Source: Thermothielavioides terrestris NRRL 8126
Lineage: Eukaryota; Ascomycota; Sordariomycetes; Sordariales; Chaetomiaceae
Length of the DNA stretch: 64,000 nucleotides
Assembly (NCBI RefSeq): GCF_000226115.1
Contig: NC_016457.1
Coordinates: 6,572,001-6,636,000 of the forward strand
Direction: 5' to 3'
Under the pieces are notes generated by a model, which did not search any database, was not told where the DNA came from, and saw nothing but the letters and a program-made list of their open reading frames with translations. Positions 35,039 to 44,660 of the stretch are shown here, one piece after another; within the stretch, counting starts at the first letter, position 1; each line of letters opens with the position of its first letter. The translations under genes and the position numbers were made by a program.

Positions 35039-35410
35039 ATGGAGTGCACGCGGCCAAGCGACGTCCTGAGCTACCTGCTGCTTGGCTTCAACGTGCTCTC
35101 GTTCCAGGCGCACCTGACGTCGCGCTTCACCCCGGCTTTCTCGCGGAACCTGGCCGAGAAGCTGCCGCAGCACAACCGGGTCCTCTTCTGGTGGGCCGGC
35201 CTGTCCGACTCGGCCCTGCGCGCCTTCTTCTGCGGCCTCAACGCCCTCGACGTCTTCCTGCTCTGGTCCCCAGCCTCGCGGCCGCTCGGGCTCAAGCTTG
35301 CGCTCGCGGGACTCTGCGTGGGGTTCTATTCGGATCTGAAGTTGGGGGAGAGTCCCGTTCCGCATCTGCTGTTGTTTGCCTTGGTGGGTGGGGCGCTTTG
35401 GCTGTCGTAG
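35039..35410 (+). CDS. Small four-helix membrane protein, DoxX-like
   Basis: 123 aa, single exon, start after an A-rich leader (GTAAAATGG). Hydrophobic segments lie near residues 9-27, 47-66, 70-90 and 105-122, so most of the protein is in the membrane. The overall layout resembles small DoxX-like or related four-helix proteins, but this is a loose resemblance and no catalytic motif is visible. It is divergent from the PKS-NRPS and shares its promoter, so co-regulation with the cluster is likely. Its role is unknown; a membrane-bound helper for late steps or self-protection is only a guess. The downstream 240 bp to the next gene show nothing. Confidence 0.6.
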   Translation: MECTRPSDVLSYLLLGFNVLSFQAHLTSRFTPAFSRNLAEKLPQHNRVLFWWAGLSDSALRAFFCGLNALDVFLLWSPASRPLGLKLALAGLCVGFYSDLKLGESPVPHLLLFALVGGALWLS

Positions 35411-35652
35411 GGGGTGGTTTGTAGCTATATTCTTTGATGTTGGGGAAGTTGTGGTTTGCTTGTTGTCGAGGGAGAGGCCGGTGGGGCCAGGACTAGAACT
35501 AAAGTCTCTTTTTTTTGTCATAGTTACTCAACTCAGAATTGACAACTTTGCTGTCCTGCTCCTTCTTTTTTCCCCTTCTCTCCTTCTGCTCTCCCTTCTC
35601 ATTCCCTGAAGTCTTCTCATTCCTGACCATTCTCATGATCCCTTCCCCATCA

Positions 35653-36156
35653 TCACATTCCCTTCACCGCGGCCGCGATGAAGCACAGCCAAGCCGGCAA
35701 GTCCGTAATCAGCGCTCGAACCCAATTCATCTTGAGCCAAGCCTCCATCGAGCGGACGACGTTGCCCTTGGGAATACCCTTCTCAATGGCCGCGATCCGG
35801 CGAAGAGCCATGCGCACAAAGAACATGTGGGCAATGCTGAAGAACAGGCCGCAGAGGTACCACTTTGCCGAGCCGGGCTGGCCCCCAGAAACAAGCAGGT
35901 TCAGCAAAGCCAGAAGGTACGTAGCGGGGTAGAAGAGAATCAGGACCCAGCGCCAGCGAAGCCCGCCCCGGGTCCACCAGGCTGGCAGGGTCGAGTTGGC
36001 CAGGGGGCGGATGGGGTCGCACACCCAGGTGCCGAAGATGAGATGCTCGTCGAGGGCGAACATGAGAGTCATGGAAGAACTGAGTGCCGGGCTGAGGCGA
36101 AGAAGCCGGACTAAGGTTGCGCCGAGAGACATGGTGTTGAGTAAGACCGCCTCCAT
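35653..36156 (-). CDS. Integral membrane protein of unknown function in the cluster
   Basis: 167 aa, single exon, beginning [20 protein letters not shown]. About four hydrophobic stretches are visible: near residues 4-35 (in part), 57-85 ([20 protein letters not shown]), 92-110 ([20 protein letters not shown]) and 145-165. The pattern recalls the small membrane proteins (DUF1772-like/anthrone-oxygenase-like) often found in fungal metabolite clusters, but I see no diagnostic motif. A second in-frame start lies at 36132. The promoter holds the shared motif at 36527-36535, 371 bases upstream of the start, which ties it to the cluster. Function not assigned. Confidence 0.6.
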   Translation of the reverse strand: MEAVLLNTMSLGATLVRLLRLSPALSSSMTLMFALDEHLIFGTWVCDPIRPLANSTLPAWWTRGGLRWRWVLILFYPATYLLALLNLLVSGGQPGSAKWYLCGLFFSIAHMFFVRMALRRIAAIEKGIPKGNVVRSMEAWLKMNWVRALITDLPAWLCFIAAAVKGM

Positions 36157-37254
36157 CAGGATACGAGAAATAGGTAAGCTTCGTATGTCTCTGCTGCAGG
36201 TGTGTGTGGGTATGGATGTGAGTAAGGCACTTACAAGGGGAGATGCCGTATGTATTGAACTATTGTTTCTTGGATGTGGGTGTGTGCCGTTGGGGTTGTG
36301 TGTACACAACGGATTAGGAAGTCGGCGTGTAATATTTATAATCCCTTCCTCGAGGTGTGAGAACTCTGTGATGCCGTTTGGTGAATGGAATCCTGGCAGA
36401 GTTAGGTTGGCGGCTGAGAGACCTACACGGGCTGGTTTCGTTCGAGGATTCGTCGTGTTTTGGTCCACAGTAAGACGATTGCTTACTAGTATCATGCCAT
36501 TCCCCATTGCACTGAGCGACCTGTAAAAGTCCCGACTTGAAGGAGCGGCCCGGTGGCACATTCCGCCCGAATCTCCCGACTATCCTCTTTTGACATGTTT
36601 GCAGAGATGTGGCGCGGCTGAAAGACGCCCTTTGCGTGTCGACGACCTCGTATTGGACGTTTGGCAAGGGGCGACTCGGTTTGCGTTCCGGAGGAAGAGA
36701 GTCAGCGCCCAAACACCCAAACACAACACAGACCAATGTGCAACGTCGCAAACATCGAATGTTTCGGGCCAGCCTCACTCACTTTGGGCGCATTCTGCTT
36801 ACCTGCCCGGGGCCTCGACCTTGGCTTTCCTCATCCGGCAGCCCTCTTTCCACACCGGCCTTCCAAGTTTTCCTCATCGAACTGTCATCGCCATCAATTT
36901 CCATGGTAATGACCCCCCGTTGTGCAACTGTGGCTACTCACTCGCAGTCTGTATTGGAGGCGGTCCATGGATTCATGGTTTTGACAGGAAGATACATACA
37001 GCACGCCCTCGGGGAGTGGTGGCCGTGCGCAACAGCTTTCATTTTGGTCCAAGGACCTGCCACTGGCACTCACTCAGCACTGAAAGTGCCGCGAGCTACC
37101 TAACATGGAATGCGTTGCTTTCTTTTTCTTTGTGCCAAATCCTTGACGCCAGCTACAACAATGACAAAAAGATTCGGGTAAGCTGGCTAGCCGGCTTTCC
37201 AAGACCTCCTGATAGCGCCACAACATCAATCCGTTCCCCCTTTCTTTCTACGGT
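36157..37254. other. Intergenic with promoter of the membrane protein
   Basis: About 1.1 kb. The left part is the promoter of the 36156 gene and carries one cluster motif. The right part is the 3' flank of the first Zn2Cys6 gene. Long open frames (36590-37270) lack codon or family features and are treated as chance. Confidence 0.5.
36527..36535 (+). promoter_or_regulatory. Cluster motif AAGTCCCGA, copy 2
   Basis: Within GTAAAAGTCCCGACTT, an imperfect palindrome, 371 bp upstream of the membrane-protein start at 36156. Confidence 0.6.
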
Positions 37255-38883
37255 CTACCCTGGCTTGTAAACAAGTTCATGAAGCCTGCGGATCTCTTCC
37301 CTCAGCGCTTCAGTTCCCAGTCCATCAGCCGGGCCTCCTCCTCCTCCTCCTCCTCCTCGTCCTCCCGTGCTCGACTCCCGCCGTAGCACCACATCAAGAA
37401 GTCGGGGAGGTATGGCATTGCCGCCTTGCGTCTTGCTCGTCGTCTCCAGCCCGTTGCCACCCCGACCCCGACCCCGAACCCCCCCACCCTCACCCTCGCC
37501 AGAACCAGAATCAAGCTCGCAATCATCGTCCGCCGGCGACCCGAGCGACCGCTCGATCCTGTCGATAAGCCGTATCACAGCCTGGGTCAGAACGATGATC
37601 TGCAGGTCCGGGTCGTGCGGGATCGACACCTCGTCGACGTGCAGGAAGGAAAAGGTGAACAAGTTGAGCTGGCGATGGGGGGCGGGCGCCAGCAGCGCCG
37701 CGCGGATGGCGGCGAAGACGTCGCGGCAGAGGTAGACGAGGTTGGTGTGGCAGGAGAGGAGGAGGAGGCTGGTGGGCATGTCGAGATGCCCTCCTGCTGC
37801 TGCTGCTGCTGCGGCTGGAGCGGCGGCACCTGCGGCCGCGGTAGCATTGCGAGACGACGACGGGTCGTGTTGTTGCTGCTGCGTGTTGAGTTCGCCGTCA
37901 CCGGACAGGCTTGGGTTTGTTTTTCGCTCCTGCTGCTGCTTCTGTTGTTGTTGGCTACCCACCGCCTCGGCCACGGGATCGTCGCCGTCTCGAGCGTCGG
38001 CCGGGCTCAGAAGGCCGATGCTGGTGCGAGATTTATGGAGATCGTGGGGGCACATGGCGTCGTGCGGAGGCGGGTCCGTTAGGCCGAGGATCTCGACAAG
38101 GAGTCGGTGGTAGGTCTGCAGGCTGTTCATCATGAAGACGACAGCGTCGGAGAGGGTGTGGTTGCCATCCGGTGGTGGGATCAGGCTCGGGTGGATGGTG
38201 CTATACTTGCTTGCCATGGGCCCCACGACGCTCAGCTGTCGGTAGAGCTCCACGTTCAGGTTGGACAGCTCACGAGTGGATTCGTGTCGCATCGCCGGGA
38301 AGCGGCTGTAAGCGGGGGCGGATGCGGTGTCTCTCGCCGCACCCGGGCCAGTGACATCCGGCATGGATTGGTCCAAGGACGGATCCAGCGTTGGATTGAG
38401 ATAGTGATCTGCTGGTGGTATATCCAGCGTGTCACCCTGTAGCGTGGCATCCTGGAGAGCAAAGTCAAAAGGCTCCAGGTACTGCACGCCGCCTAGCGTC
38501 GTATCGACAGTGTCGTCGAGGTCACGCGCCGACCAAGTGTCGGTGCTCGGGCTGAAGCCGCGCCCAGAGCCCGTCTGAGCGGATGTGGGCAAGGTTGGTG
38601 GATGGCTGAGTGGATTGTACGAGCTGCCTGGGCTCTCTCGTCGCTCCTTGTATGTTCGCCTAGGTCTTCCCATGCGGACCGAGGAATCGATGATGCATGT
38701 TGCTCCGGCTTTCTGACACCTCTCACAAGAAGCGTTGGGGTTGGGTGTTCGAATGCACCGCAGCTTTTGGCCCCTGCATCTGTCGCACGCCAGCTGCGGA
38801 GGTCGTTCTCTCCTTGGAGCCTTCACGGTGCCCGACCCAGAGTGGAAGGCCGAAAAACAGGTAGAAGAGTCTGAGCGCGGCAT
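37255..38883 (-). CDS. Zn(II)2Cys6 transcription factor, cluster regulator 1
   Basis: 542 aa, single exon, start MPRSDSST at 38883 (an in-frame ATG at 38946 is possible). The binuclear zinc cluster lies at about residues 33-62 (CDRCRGQKLRC ... CERCQKAGATC), followed by a basic GRPRRTYKER arm. The middle is low-complexity, with Gln runs near 37910-37960 and Ala runs near 37795-37845. The C-terminal part has AflR-like helical segments (SLLLLSCHTNLVYLCRDVF). It is expected to be a nuclear, DNA-binding activator. It shares layout and the GRPRR arm with the factor at 46267-47703; the two look like paralogues that flank the core genes. Its own promoter has no visible AAGTCCCGA copy. Confidence 0.85.
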   Translation of the reverse strand: MPRSDSSTCFSAFHSGSGTVKAPRRERPPQLACDRCRGQKLRCIRTPNPNASCERCQKAGATCIIDSSVRMGRPRRTYKERRESPGSSYNPLSHPPTLPTSAQTGSGRGFSPSTDTWSARDLDDTVDTTLGGVQYLEPFDFALQDATLQGDTLDIPPADHYLNPTLDPSLDQSMPDVTGPGAARDTASAPAYSRFPAMRHESTRELSNLNVELYRQLSVVGPMASKYSTIHPSLIPPPDGNHTLSDAVVFMMNSLQTYHRLLVEILGLTDPPPHDAMCPHDLHKSRTSIGLLSPADARDGDDPVAEAVGSQQQQKQQQERKTNPSLSGDGELNTQQQQHDPSSSRNATAAAGAAAPAAAAAAAGGHLDMPTSLLLLSCHTNLVYLCRDVFAAIRAALLAPAPHRQLNLFTFSFLHVDEVSIPHDPDLQIIVLTQAVIRLIDRIERSLGSPADDDCELDSGSGEGEGGGVRGRGRGGNGLETTSKTQGGNAIPPRLLDVVLRRESSTGGRGGGGGGGGPADGLGTEALREEIRRLHELVYKPG

Positions 38884-39846
38884 GCTGTGATCTGATCTGG
38901 CAATGGCCAGAAAGGAAACGCACAAGAAGGACGGAACATTGGGCAACTAGGCAGGAAAGGACTCAGGGGCCGCTGGGGGGAGCAGCCTTGAAATGTGTCA
39001 GTAGGTAGACTCCATACATACCACCCTAGAGGTTGGCAAGGTACCTTCGCAAGTAGAAAGGTAGCGGTGGAGGTACATCACCTGTCATTCTGCAACCAAG
39101 CAGTCCGACGTTGGAAAAGTGTACAGTACCCGCAACCATGTGCAAGCCGAAGTACCTGCTCCATTCCATACAAGCCATCGCCTCGTCAAGGGGCTGACCC
39201 AAAGTTTCTCCGCTTCGCATGCTTGGCGTTAAGCCCCGCCTGGACGGCTCAATGAGGCCGGTAAGACATAAACAAGGCTCCAGGGCTGTGCGTGTCTTGG
39301 CGAGGGGATGAGAGGTGCGTGGTGACAGCTCACAGAACCTTGGCAGATGAGAGATCCGATGATTCAGCCGCACGACTGCATCCAGTAACTACCAGGTATT
39401 AACCAAGAGGGAGTGATCCAATTACAACGGCAGAGGACGATGTTCTCTCCCGTCACGCCGCTAAGCTACATGATGGCGTGTCGTTCTCCGTAAGCGCGCA
39501 CCTCCACCGGGGTTTGAAATGCTACACTGCCTAGCGAACCACGTGGGGCGGAGCGTGTATGGCGCAAGGATTCAGAATCCTGGATGAGAACCTGTATGGA
39601 ACGCTTGCAGTCTGTAAATCCTCCTGCCGTATTCCGGACATGGCCATCCACACCACCAACGGCCCATGCATGCATCCTTGCAGGCGTAAGCATTCGACCA
39701 GTTGGCTGCGCAGCCACTTGCAGACGTGAGCAGACAGGTTCCAGCATTACATTGGTAGGTACATACACAATAACACGTTCGTGAGGTACCTAAAATTACC
39801 TAACTACCTACAGGCTACTCATCCACGGCTGCCTTTCGAGCAACCC
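38884..39846. other. Intergenic, nothing recognised
   Basis: Promoter of regulator 1 and 3' flank of the hydrolase gene. No cluster motif, repeat or gene was seen. Confidence 0.5.
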
Positions 39847-41130
39847 TTACTTCCTTTCCAGCGAATCCTTCTTCCGATCAACGTTGAAATGTTTGTCGAG
39901 AAACTGGAAACTCCGCTGCGCCAACAGCGGCCACGCGCCAATCTTGGCCGTCAAGCCTCCATCTGCTTCGTGCGTCGGGACCCAGAGTTCCTTGTTGCAC
40001 TCGGCTACCATGGTGAGCAATCTCTGGATCTTGATGGCCCCATCCTCAGCCGAAGAGTACATCTCACGGCCGGCGGCGGGACCCGTGAGAAGCACGGGAC
40101 ACGTGATGCGTTCCAACACCTTGCCCTTGTCGAGGGAGAAGTCCTTGAAGCGCCGCATCATGGCAGCGGGCGAATCGACGCCCATGCTGTTGAGGCCCAG
40201 GGCCTGCTCCCACCGGGTCAGGAAGCTCATCCTGGCGCCCAGACGCGCGGTCCAATTAAAGAAGCTGTCCGTGATCCAACCGCTCTCCCACAGCTTGAGG
40301 TAGGGCTGCGGCACGCGGGTCGTGGCTAGTTCCCACATGCTGAAGAAGGGGTCGATCGACACGCACGCCTTGATGCGGGGGTCGGTGGCGGCGCGGAGGG
40401 CAAAGTACCCCCCGGTCGCTGCCCCCGCAACGGCAATCCTGTCCAGGTCCAGCTGCAGCTCGGGCCTGGACCGAGACAGATCCTCGAGGAAGCCCAGCGC
40501 CTTGCCTGCACACACCTCGAAGTCGGGCCGAAGGGGGATTCCCCATCTCTTGAGCAGCAAGCCCTGGCCGGGCCCTTCGAGGCAGAGCACCGCGTAGCCA
40601 AGCTGCGGCCCGGAATGACCGAACAGGAAGTGCAGCTCCTCCTTGGTCGAATCGGCTCCGCCAAGGTACAGCAGGACCGGTATCTTGCCGGGAAGCCGTG
40701 CCTCCCTGGGCGGGAGATACAGGTACCCGGGCATCTTGACTTCGTTCTCGTAGGGGATTTCCACCAACAGGACCGCCCCGTCCATCAAGGTCGTCGCGCG
40801 CACAAAGGCCGCCACCGACCTCTCCGACAGGGGCACCACGCGCGGGTCGTTGTTGGGGAACAGGTACGAAGCCGCCCGGTAGTAGTTGGACGCCCGAAGG
40901 TATGCGTTCTTGGCCAGCGCCCGCAGGCCGTGCCCCGCGGCCTCGTCGGCGATGGCCTCGGCCCTCTCCGCCTGCTCCTTCCACGCGTCGTGCCACGACT
41001 CGGGGTCGTGCTTCTTGATCTTGCCCACCGCCGTCAGGAATTCGCACGCGTCGCAGCCGCCCGCCGGCATGCTGCCCAGCAGCCGGGTCAGCTCGAAGTT
41101 GAACATGAACGAGTTGAAGAATTTGAACAT
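39847..41130 (-). CDS. Alpha/beta-hydrolase fold protein with nucleophile serine replaced (pyrrolone-forming type)
   Basis: 427 aa, single exon. The chosen start at 41130 gives MFKFFNSFMFNFELTRLLGS; an ATG seven codons earlier is in frame. The fold is that of FrsA/DUF1100-type hydrolases: helical N-terminal part (WHDAWKEQAERAEAIADEA, LRASNYYRAASYL), then core strands PVLLYLGGADSTKEELHF and AVLCLEGPGQG. At the nucleophile elbow the usual G-x-S-x-G reads VAGAATGGYFALRAA, so Ala replaces Ser (40411-40428). A possible catalytic His is in PTHEADGG. In cytochalasan-type clusters a hydrolase of this family is needed for pyrrolone formation after aldehyde release. Losing the Ser agrees with a cyclisation or scaffold role over ester hydrolysis. 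It shares a promoter with the divergent lipocalin-like gene. Confidence 0.85.
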   Translation of the reverse strand: MFKFFNSFMFNFELTRLLGSMPAGGCDACEFLTAVGKIKKHDPESWHDAWKEQAERAEAIADEAAGHGLRALAKNAYLRASNYYRAASYLFPNNDPRVVPLSERSVAAFVRATTLMDGAVLLVEIPYENEVKMPGYLYLPPREARLPGKIPVLLYLGGADSTKEELHFLFGHSGPQLGYAVLCLEGPGQGLLLKRWGIPLRPDFEVCAGKALGFLEDLSRSRPELQLDLDRIAVAGAATGGYFALRAATDPRIKACVSIDPFFSMWELATTRVPQPYLKLWESGWITDSFFNWTARLGARMSFLTRWEQALGLNSMGVDSPAAMMRRFKDFSLDKGKVLERITCPVLLTGPAAGREMYSSAEDGAIKIQRLLTMVAECNKELWVPTHEADGGLTAKIGAWPLLAQRSFQFLDKHFNVDRKKDSLERK

Positions 41131-41719
41131 GATGAATGGCAAGATTTGCACTTGAGGAGTGCGTGAACAAGGAGTGAATCAGACTTGCTTGCTTAGTTGG
41201 CACTTTCGAACTTGTGATGTGATGTGGGAGAGAGAGAGATGACACAAGGCTGCTGCCGCTGCTCACTCTCCAGTCAAGATGGGTGGCGAATGCCATCATC
41301 GCTTGCCAGGCGGATGAGCATGGCGGCATATCGATTACCATTCCAGTAGACTGGGTTTCTTCCCGCGAATGTACCGATTGGGAGCCGAATCCTCGCTTTG
41401 TCGGGGTGCGAGCGTCGTGTTGCGAGAGTCGGGTGCGAAAGTGTCATGCGAGTTGTACATACAGTTCGGGACTTTTTCCGACCGGAACTTTGCATCGTTC
41501 TGTTTCCAAACACTCGGACACTGTACACGTCTTGGCGGGTTTTCGAGCCTCGCTCCTCATCTCTTTCCCTCTCTCTCTTTTGCTCTTCTTATGTGTCTTG
41601 TCGTACCGGCATCGCGGCTCTATTCCGCCAGTGGCGCCGAGCCCAATCTGAGGCTATGCGCACACAAGGAGTCACAGACTGTGCGTCACATTGGCAAGAT
41701 TGTTTACGCCTGACGCAAG
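41131..41719. promoter_or_regulatory. Bidirectional promoter of hydrolase and lipocalin-like genes
   Basis: 589 bp between divergent starts at 41130 and 41720, with one cluster motif at 41466-41474. Overlapping open frames have no family features. Confidence 0.6.
41466..41474 (-). promoter_or_regulatory. Cluster motif AAGTCCCGA, copy 3
   Basis: Reverse-strand copy within AAAAAGTCCCGAACTG, almost midway between the divergent starts at 41130 and 41720. Confidence 0.6.
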
Positions 41720-42407
41720 ATGGCTGCTCCTTCAGATGTCTCAATGCACAATCTTACGGGCTCTTGGACAATGGTAAAGAACCCTCCCTGACGAGCAAAC
41801 CAAGGCTTTCATTTTTTGTTTTGTTTTTCCTAAACCGTTTCTAAGATACTAACGGTTCCTCCAGAGCAAAAGCCTCTCCGATTCATTCGACGGAGCTCTC
41901 GCCATGCAGGGGATTCCCTGGATCATCCGCAAGCTCGCCAGCCTCGCCACCCTGACCATGAAGGCGGAGCACGATGTGGACGAGTCCGGGGCCAGGATCC
42001 TGGTCTTCACACAGGGCGCGTCCATCGCCATTGGCGGGATCAGCGAGGAAAGGGAGGTACGCGTGCTGGACTGGCGAGAGGAATTCCACTCCTCCCCCAT
42101 CTTCGGCACCACGTCGCACCGGTCCCGCATGGTCAACCTGTCCGCGGCCACCGGCCACGACGGCAAGCCCCTGGACCCCTTCCTGACGGAGCCTTTTCTC
42201 GACGAGGGCGAGCCCGGCGGGGAAAACAACCTGTATGAGCTTGTCGTCCACCAGACCAACGGCTGGGTCATGGAGCAGCTTTGGGGGTTTGGCATGCTAA
42301 ACGAGCAGAGATGGCTTATGAGGACCATGGCTATCAGGAAGGGCGGCGAGGTGGTCAAGGCTAGGGCCGTTTATGAGTGGAACGGCAGGGAGAGTGAACG
42401 GAAATGA
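41720..42407 (+). CDS. Lipocalin-like small protein, 198 aa
   Basis: Exons 41720-41773 and 41865-42407; intron 41774-41864 (91 bp) has a textbook TACTAAC branch site and TCCTCCAG acceptor. Exon 1 encodes MAAPSDVSMHNLTGSWTM; exon 2 continues SKSLSDSFDGALAMQGIPWI. The LTGSW...SLSD...LQGIPW-like opening and alternating beta-strand pattern (ILVFTQGASIAIGG, REVRVLDWREEFHSS, FGTTSHRSRMV, WVMEQLWGF, WLMRTMAIRKGGEVVKARAV) fit a cytosolic lipocalin-like beta barrel. Many fungi carry uncharacterised proteins of this type. There is no signal peptide. It is divergent from the hydrolase with a shared motif, so it is probably a cluster member. A role as a small-molecule binder or cyclisation helper is inference only. 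Confidence 0.75.
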
Positions 42408-42865
42408 AACCCCAGGGGTTACTGCAATGTGCTGGTTTAGAAGCGGATCTTCCTTGATACATTTTCAGAAGGCAATTGACCACGTTGCTCTCTTCGATGT
42501 CCGTAACATAGTGCCCAAGAGTTCATGAAATTACCCTGGATGCCACCCCAGTTCACCGTTGCTCACCCTTTGCGGTTTTTATGTCTGTGATACATCATGA
42601 CGCTGAAAATAAATGCACTATCTCCCATCAGAAGCAACAAGAGCAGAGGACACACTGCTCGTTGAAGACAGCTAGACCCAATCACTGAAGATTTGCAACC
42701 AAGAGTGGCAACGAATTTGGATTTGAATTCTCTGATTTACGTCATCGCCCCAGAAAAAAAAAACATAAAAATAATAATAAAAAAATAACCCTCGTTGCTA
42801 CGGGGTTCCACTCCACTCCAGCTGCGTAGCCCTCTTAGCTGCAGGATGCCATGCCACACAGGAAA
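42408..42865. other. Converging 3' ends, intergenic
   Basis: Contains A-rich and AATAA-type runs near 42755-42789, fitting polyadenylation of either neighbour. Nothing else was seen. Confidence 0.5.
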
Positions 42866-44215
42866 CTAGAAGAAGTAGCTGACAGCGCCGAGAGCGTAGT
42901 CCTTCCCAGCGCCGAGGAAGCCGACGCCGAAGATGAGCCAGGCGACCCACTGCGGGATGTACTCGGGGAAGGAGGTCTGCTCGGTCTGGCCGCGGCCCTC
43001 GTACTGGAGGCCGTCGCCGACCTCGCCGCCAAAGACGCGGTTGGCGAAGCCGCTCAGGCCGTCGCCGCCGCCGACGCCCATCTCGTACTGCGTCATGGTG
43101 TGCTGCATCTCGAACCGCCAGGTCCGGTCGCGGCCCGGCGCGCCGAACTCGAGCGTGTGGCCCGTGTTCTTGTCGGCGAACCGCCCGTGGATCTCGCCGC
43201 CGTAGTTGGCCGTGAGCCGGACGTAGTCGTCGGTGGCGGACGCGTTGCCCAGGCGCGTGCCCACCACGAGCCGGTCGTTGTGGAACAGGTGGCCGGACAC
43301 GAACGTCTTGCCCCAGTGGGCCGCGTCGCGCGAGACCACCTCCCAGTAGGTGAAGGTGTAGGGGCCCGCCCAGGCCCGGATGGCCGTCCACCGCTGGGCG
43401 ACCTTGAGCCAGCCGTCCTTGGCCCACAGGCGCGTCGAGCCGCCCCTGCCGCGGAAGGCGAGCTTGCGGCCCGACGATGTCGTGAGGTTGACCTCGACCT
43501 CGCCGCCGGCCACGGGGACGCTGTAGTACAGCCCCGGCGACAGCTCGGTCGGTTCCAGCTCCAGCTCACCCCCCGCCGCTGCGTCAGCAGTGTTGCCGTG
43601 GCCCTCGGGGTCCCAGACGGAGCCGTCGGCGTGGACGGCGGGCGTGGTGGCCGACAGCCTGTAGGTGCCCTTGGCCCGCCACGAGTCGAACCCGAGCTGG
43701 GCGTGCTTCAGGTCCTTGGTGACGTGGAACGAGTACGACCGGTCCGAGCTGTTCCACAGGCCGGCCGTGTAGCCGGGGCAGTCGATGACGGCCGACTCCT
43801 TGACGTTGTCGAGCTCCCGGACAGACTTGCCGTCGGGGAGCGTCATGTAGAGCTCGATGCGCAGGTTCCCCTGGCCGAAGAAGTACAACGAATAGTCGCG
43901 GGTGAAGGACATGAGGATGAAGGAGTTGCCCGTCGGGGAGAGGCCGTCGAATTCCCACTGCTCCCAGTTGGTCTTGTTGATCATGGGCGAAATCTTGACC
44001 GATTGGGGGGGATCCGACGGCGACGTGGAAAAGTTATTGGGCCCGTCGAGCACGTCGAAGGCGGTGCTCCTGCTGACGGTGCACGCAGGGTCGTCCCATT
44101 TTGTCGTAAAGTCGTAATCGGTAGGAAACGGCGAGGAACCGAGAGGAACCTGGTATATGTTTGCAGCGGCAAACGACGACAATAAGAGGGCTGCAAGGGC
44201 AAATCTCTTGGACAT
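42866..44215 (-). CDS. Lipocalin-fold Diels-Alderase (intramolecular cycloaddition enzyme)
   Basis: 449 aa, single exon. The start MSKRFALAALLLSSFAAANI at 44215 gives a good signal peptide; an ATG eight codons upstream is in frame. The body matches the two-domain lipocalin-like cyclase family (CcsF/MycB/Fsa2/CghA group, by recollection): DPACTVSRSTAFDVLDGPN, WEFDGLSPTGNSFILMSFTR, YSLYFFGQGNLRIELYMTL, a Trp-rich middle, then YTFTYWEVVSRD, LVVGTRLGNAS and WRFEMQHTMTQYEMGVGGGD. The C-terminus has a hydrophobic segment (WVAWLIFGVGFLGAG, near residues 420-434), which suggests membrane attachment. In such pathways this protein directs the [4+2] closure of the decalin or isoindolone core. It is divergent from the trans-ER gene and shares two cluster motifs with it. 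Confidence 0.87.
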   Translation of the reverse strand: MSKRFALAALLLSSFAAANIYQVPLGSSPFPTDYDFTTKWDDPACTVSRSTAFDVLDGPNNFSTSPSDPPQSVKISPMINKTNWEQWEFDGLSPTGNSFILMSFTRDYSLYFFGQGNLRIELYMTLPDGKSVRELDNVKESAVIDCPGYTAGLWNSSDRSYSFHVTKDLKHAQLGFDSWRAKGTYRLSATTPAVHADGSVWDPEGHGNTADAAAGGELELEPTELSPGLYYSVPVAGGEVEVNLTTSSGRKLAFRGRGGSTRLWAKDGWLKVAQRWTAIRAWAGPYTFTYWEVVSRDAAHWGKTFVSGHLFHNDRLVVGTRLGNASATDDYVRLTANYGGEIHGRFADKNTGHTLEFGAPGRDRTWRFEMQHTMTQYEMGVGGGDGLSGFANRVFGGEVGDGLQYEGRGQTEQTSFPEYIPQWVAWLIFGVGFLGAGKDYALGAVSYFF

Positions 44216-44403
44216 GGCTTCGCCCAACACTTTAAACATGCTTCCAGACCTTCTAGTAGTAGTACTCAGTGATCCAGACAGATCAGCTGAGCCGACAAAA
44301 CTTCCTCACCTGTTTCCCACTTCCTCTCTCCAATGCTGGCCCTTATACGGCGCAGACCTTAAGATGCAAGGTAGTTGCCCTCCTTCCCTGCACCACCCAC
44401 AGA

Positions 44404-44412
44404 AAGTCCCGA
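44404..44412 (+). promoter_or_regulatory. Cluster motif AAGTCCCGA, copy 4
   Basis: Within GAAAGTCCCGAGG, about 190 bp upstream of the Diels-Alderase start and 250 bp upstream of the ER start. Confidence 0.6.
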
Positions 44413-44448
44413 GGCGCTGCGAAGCCCTCGCCCGATAACCTTTTGGAA

Positions 44449-44457
44449 AAGTCCCGA
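44449..44457 (+). promoter_or_regulatory. Cluster motif AAGTCCCGA, copy 5
   Basis: Within GGAAAAGTCCCGACTCC, 45 bp downstream of copy 4 in the same orientation. Confidence 0.6.
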
Positions 44458-44660
44458 CTCCGAAACTCACAAACGACATGAGCAAATGCCACCGAGGCGA
44501 GAGATGTGCGGCAAGCAATTTACCAGAGTGAAAAAGCGGGGATCTGCGCGGAGCATGGCCGCGATAATCCAGCGCGGCCGTCATGTGCATGGATTGTTTG
44601 AGCCCTTGCGCTGAGCACCAGTCCAGTTCCAGTCCAGACCAGACCAGACCAGACCTGAAC

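Larger units (their letters stand above)
44216..44660. promoter_or_regulatory. Bidirectional promoter of Diels-Alderase and trans-ER
   Basis: 445 bp between divergent starts. It carries two cluster motifs (44404-44412 and 44449-44457) and a short CCAGA/CCAGT tandem run just before the ER start (about 44622-44655). Confidence 0.7.

Noticed and set aside
36590..37270. 226-aa open frame on the plus strand
   Set aside because: It spans the flanks of two clear minus-strand genes, has no family features, and its composition looks like untranslated DNA.
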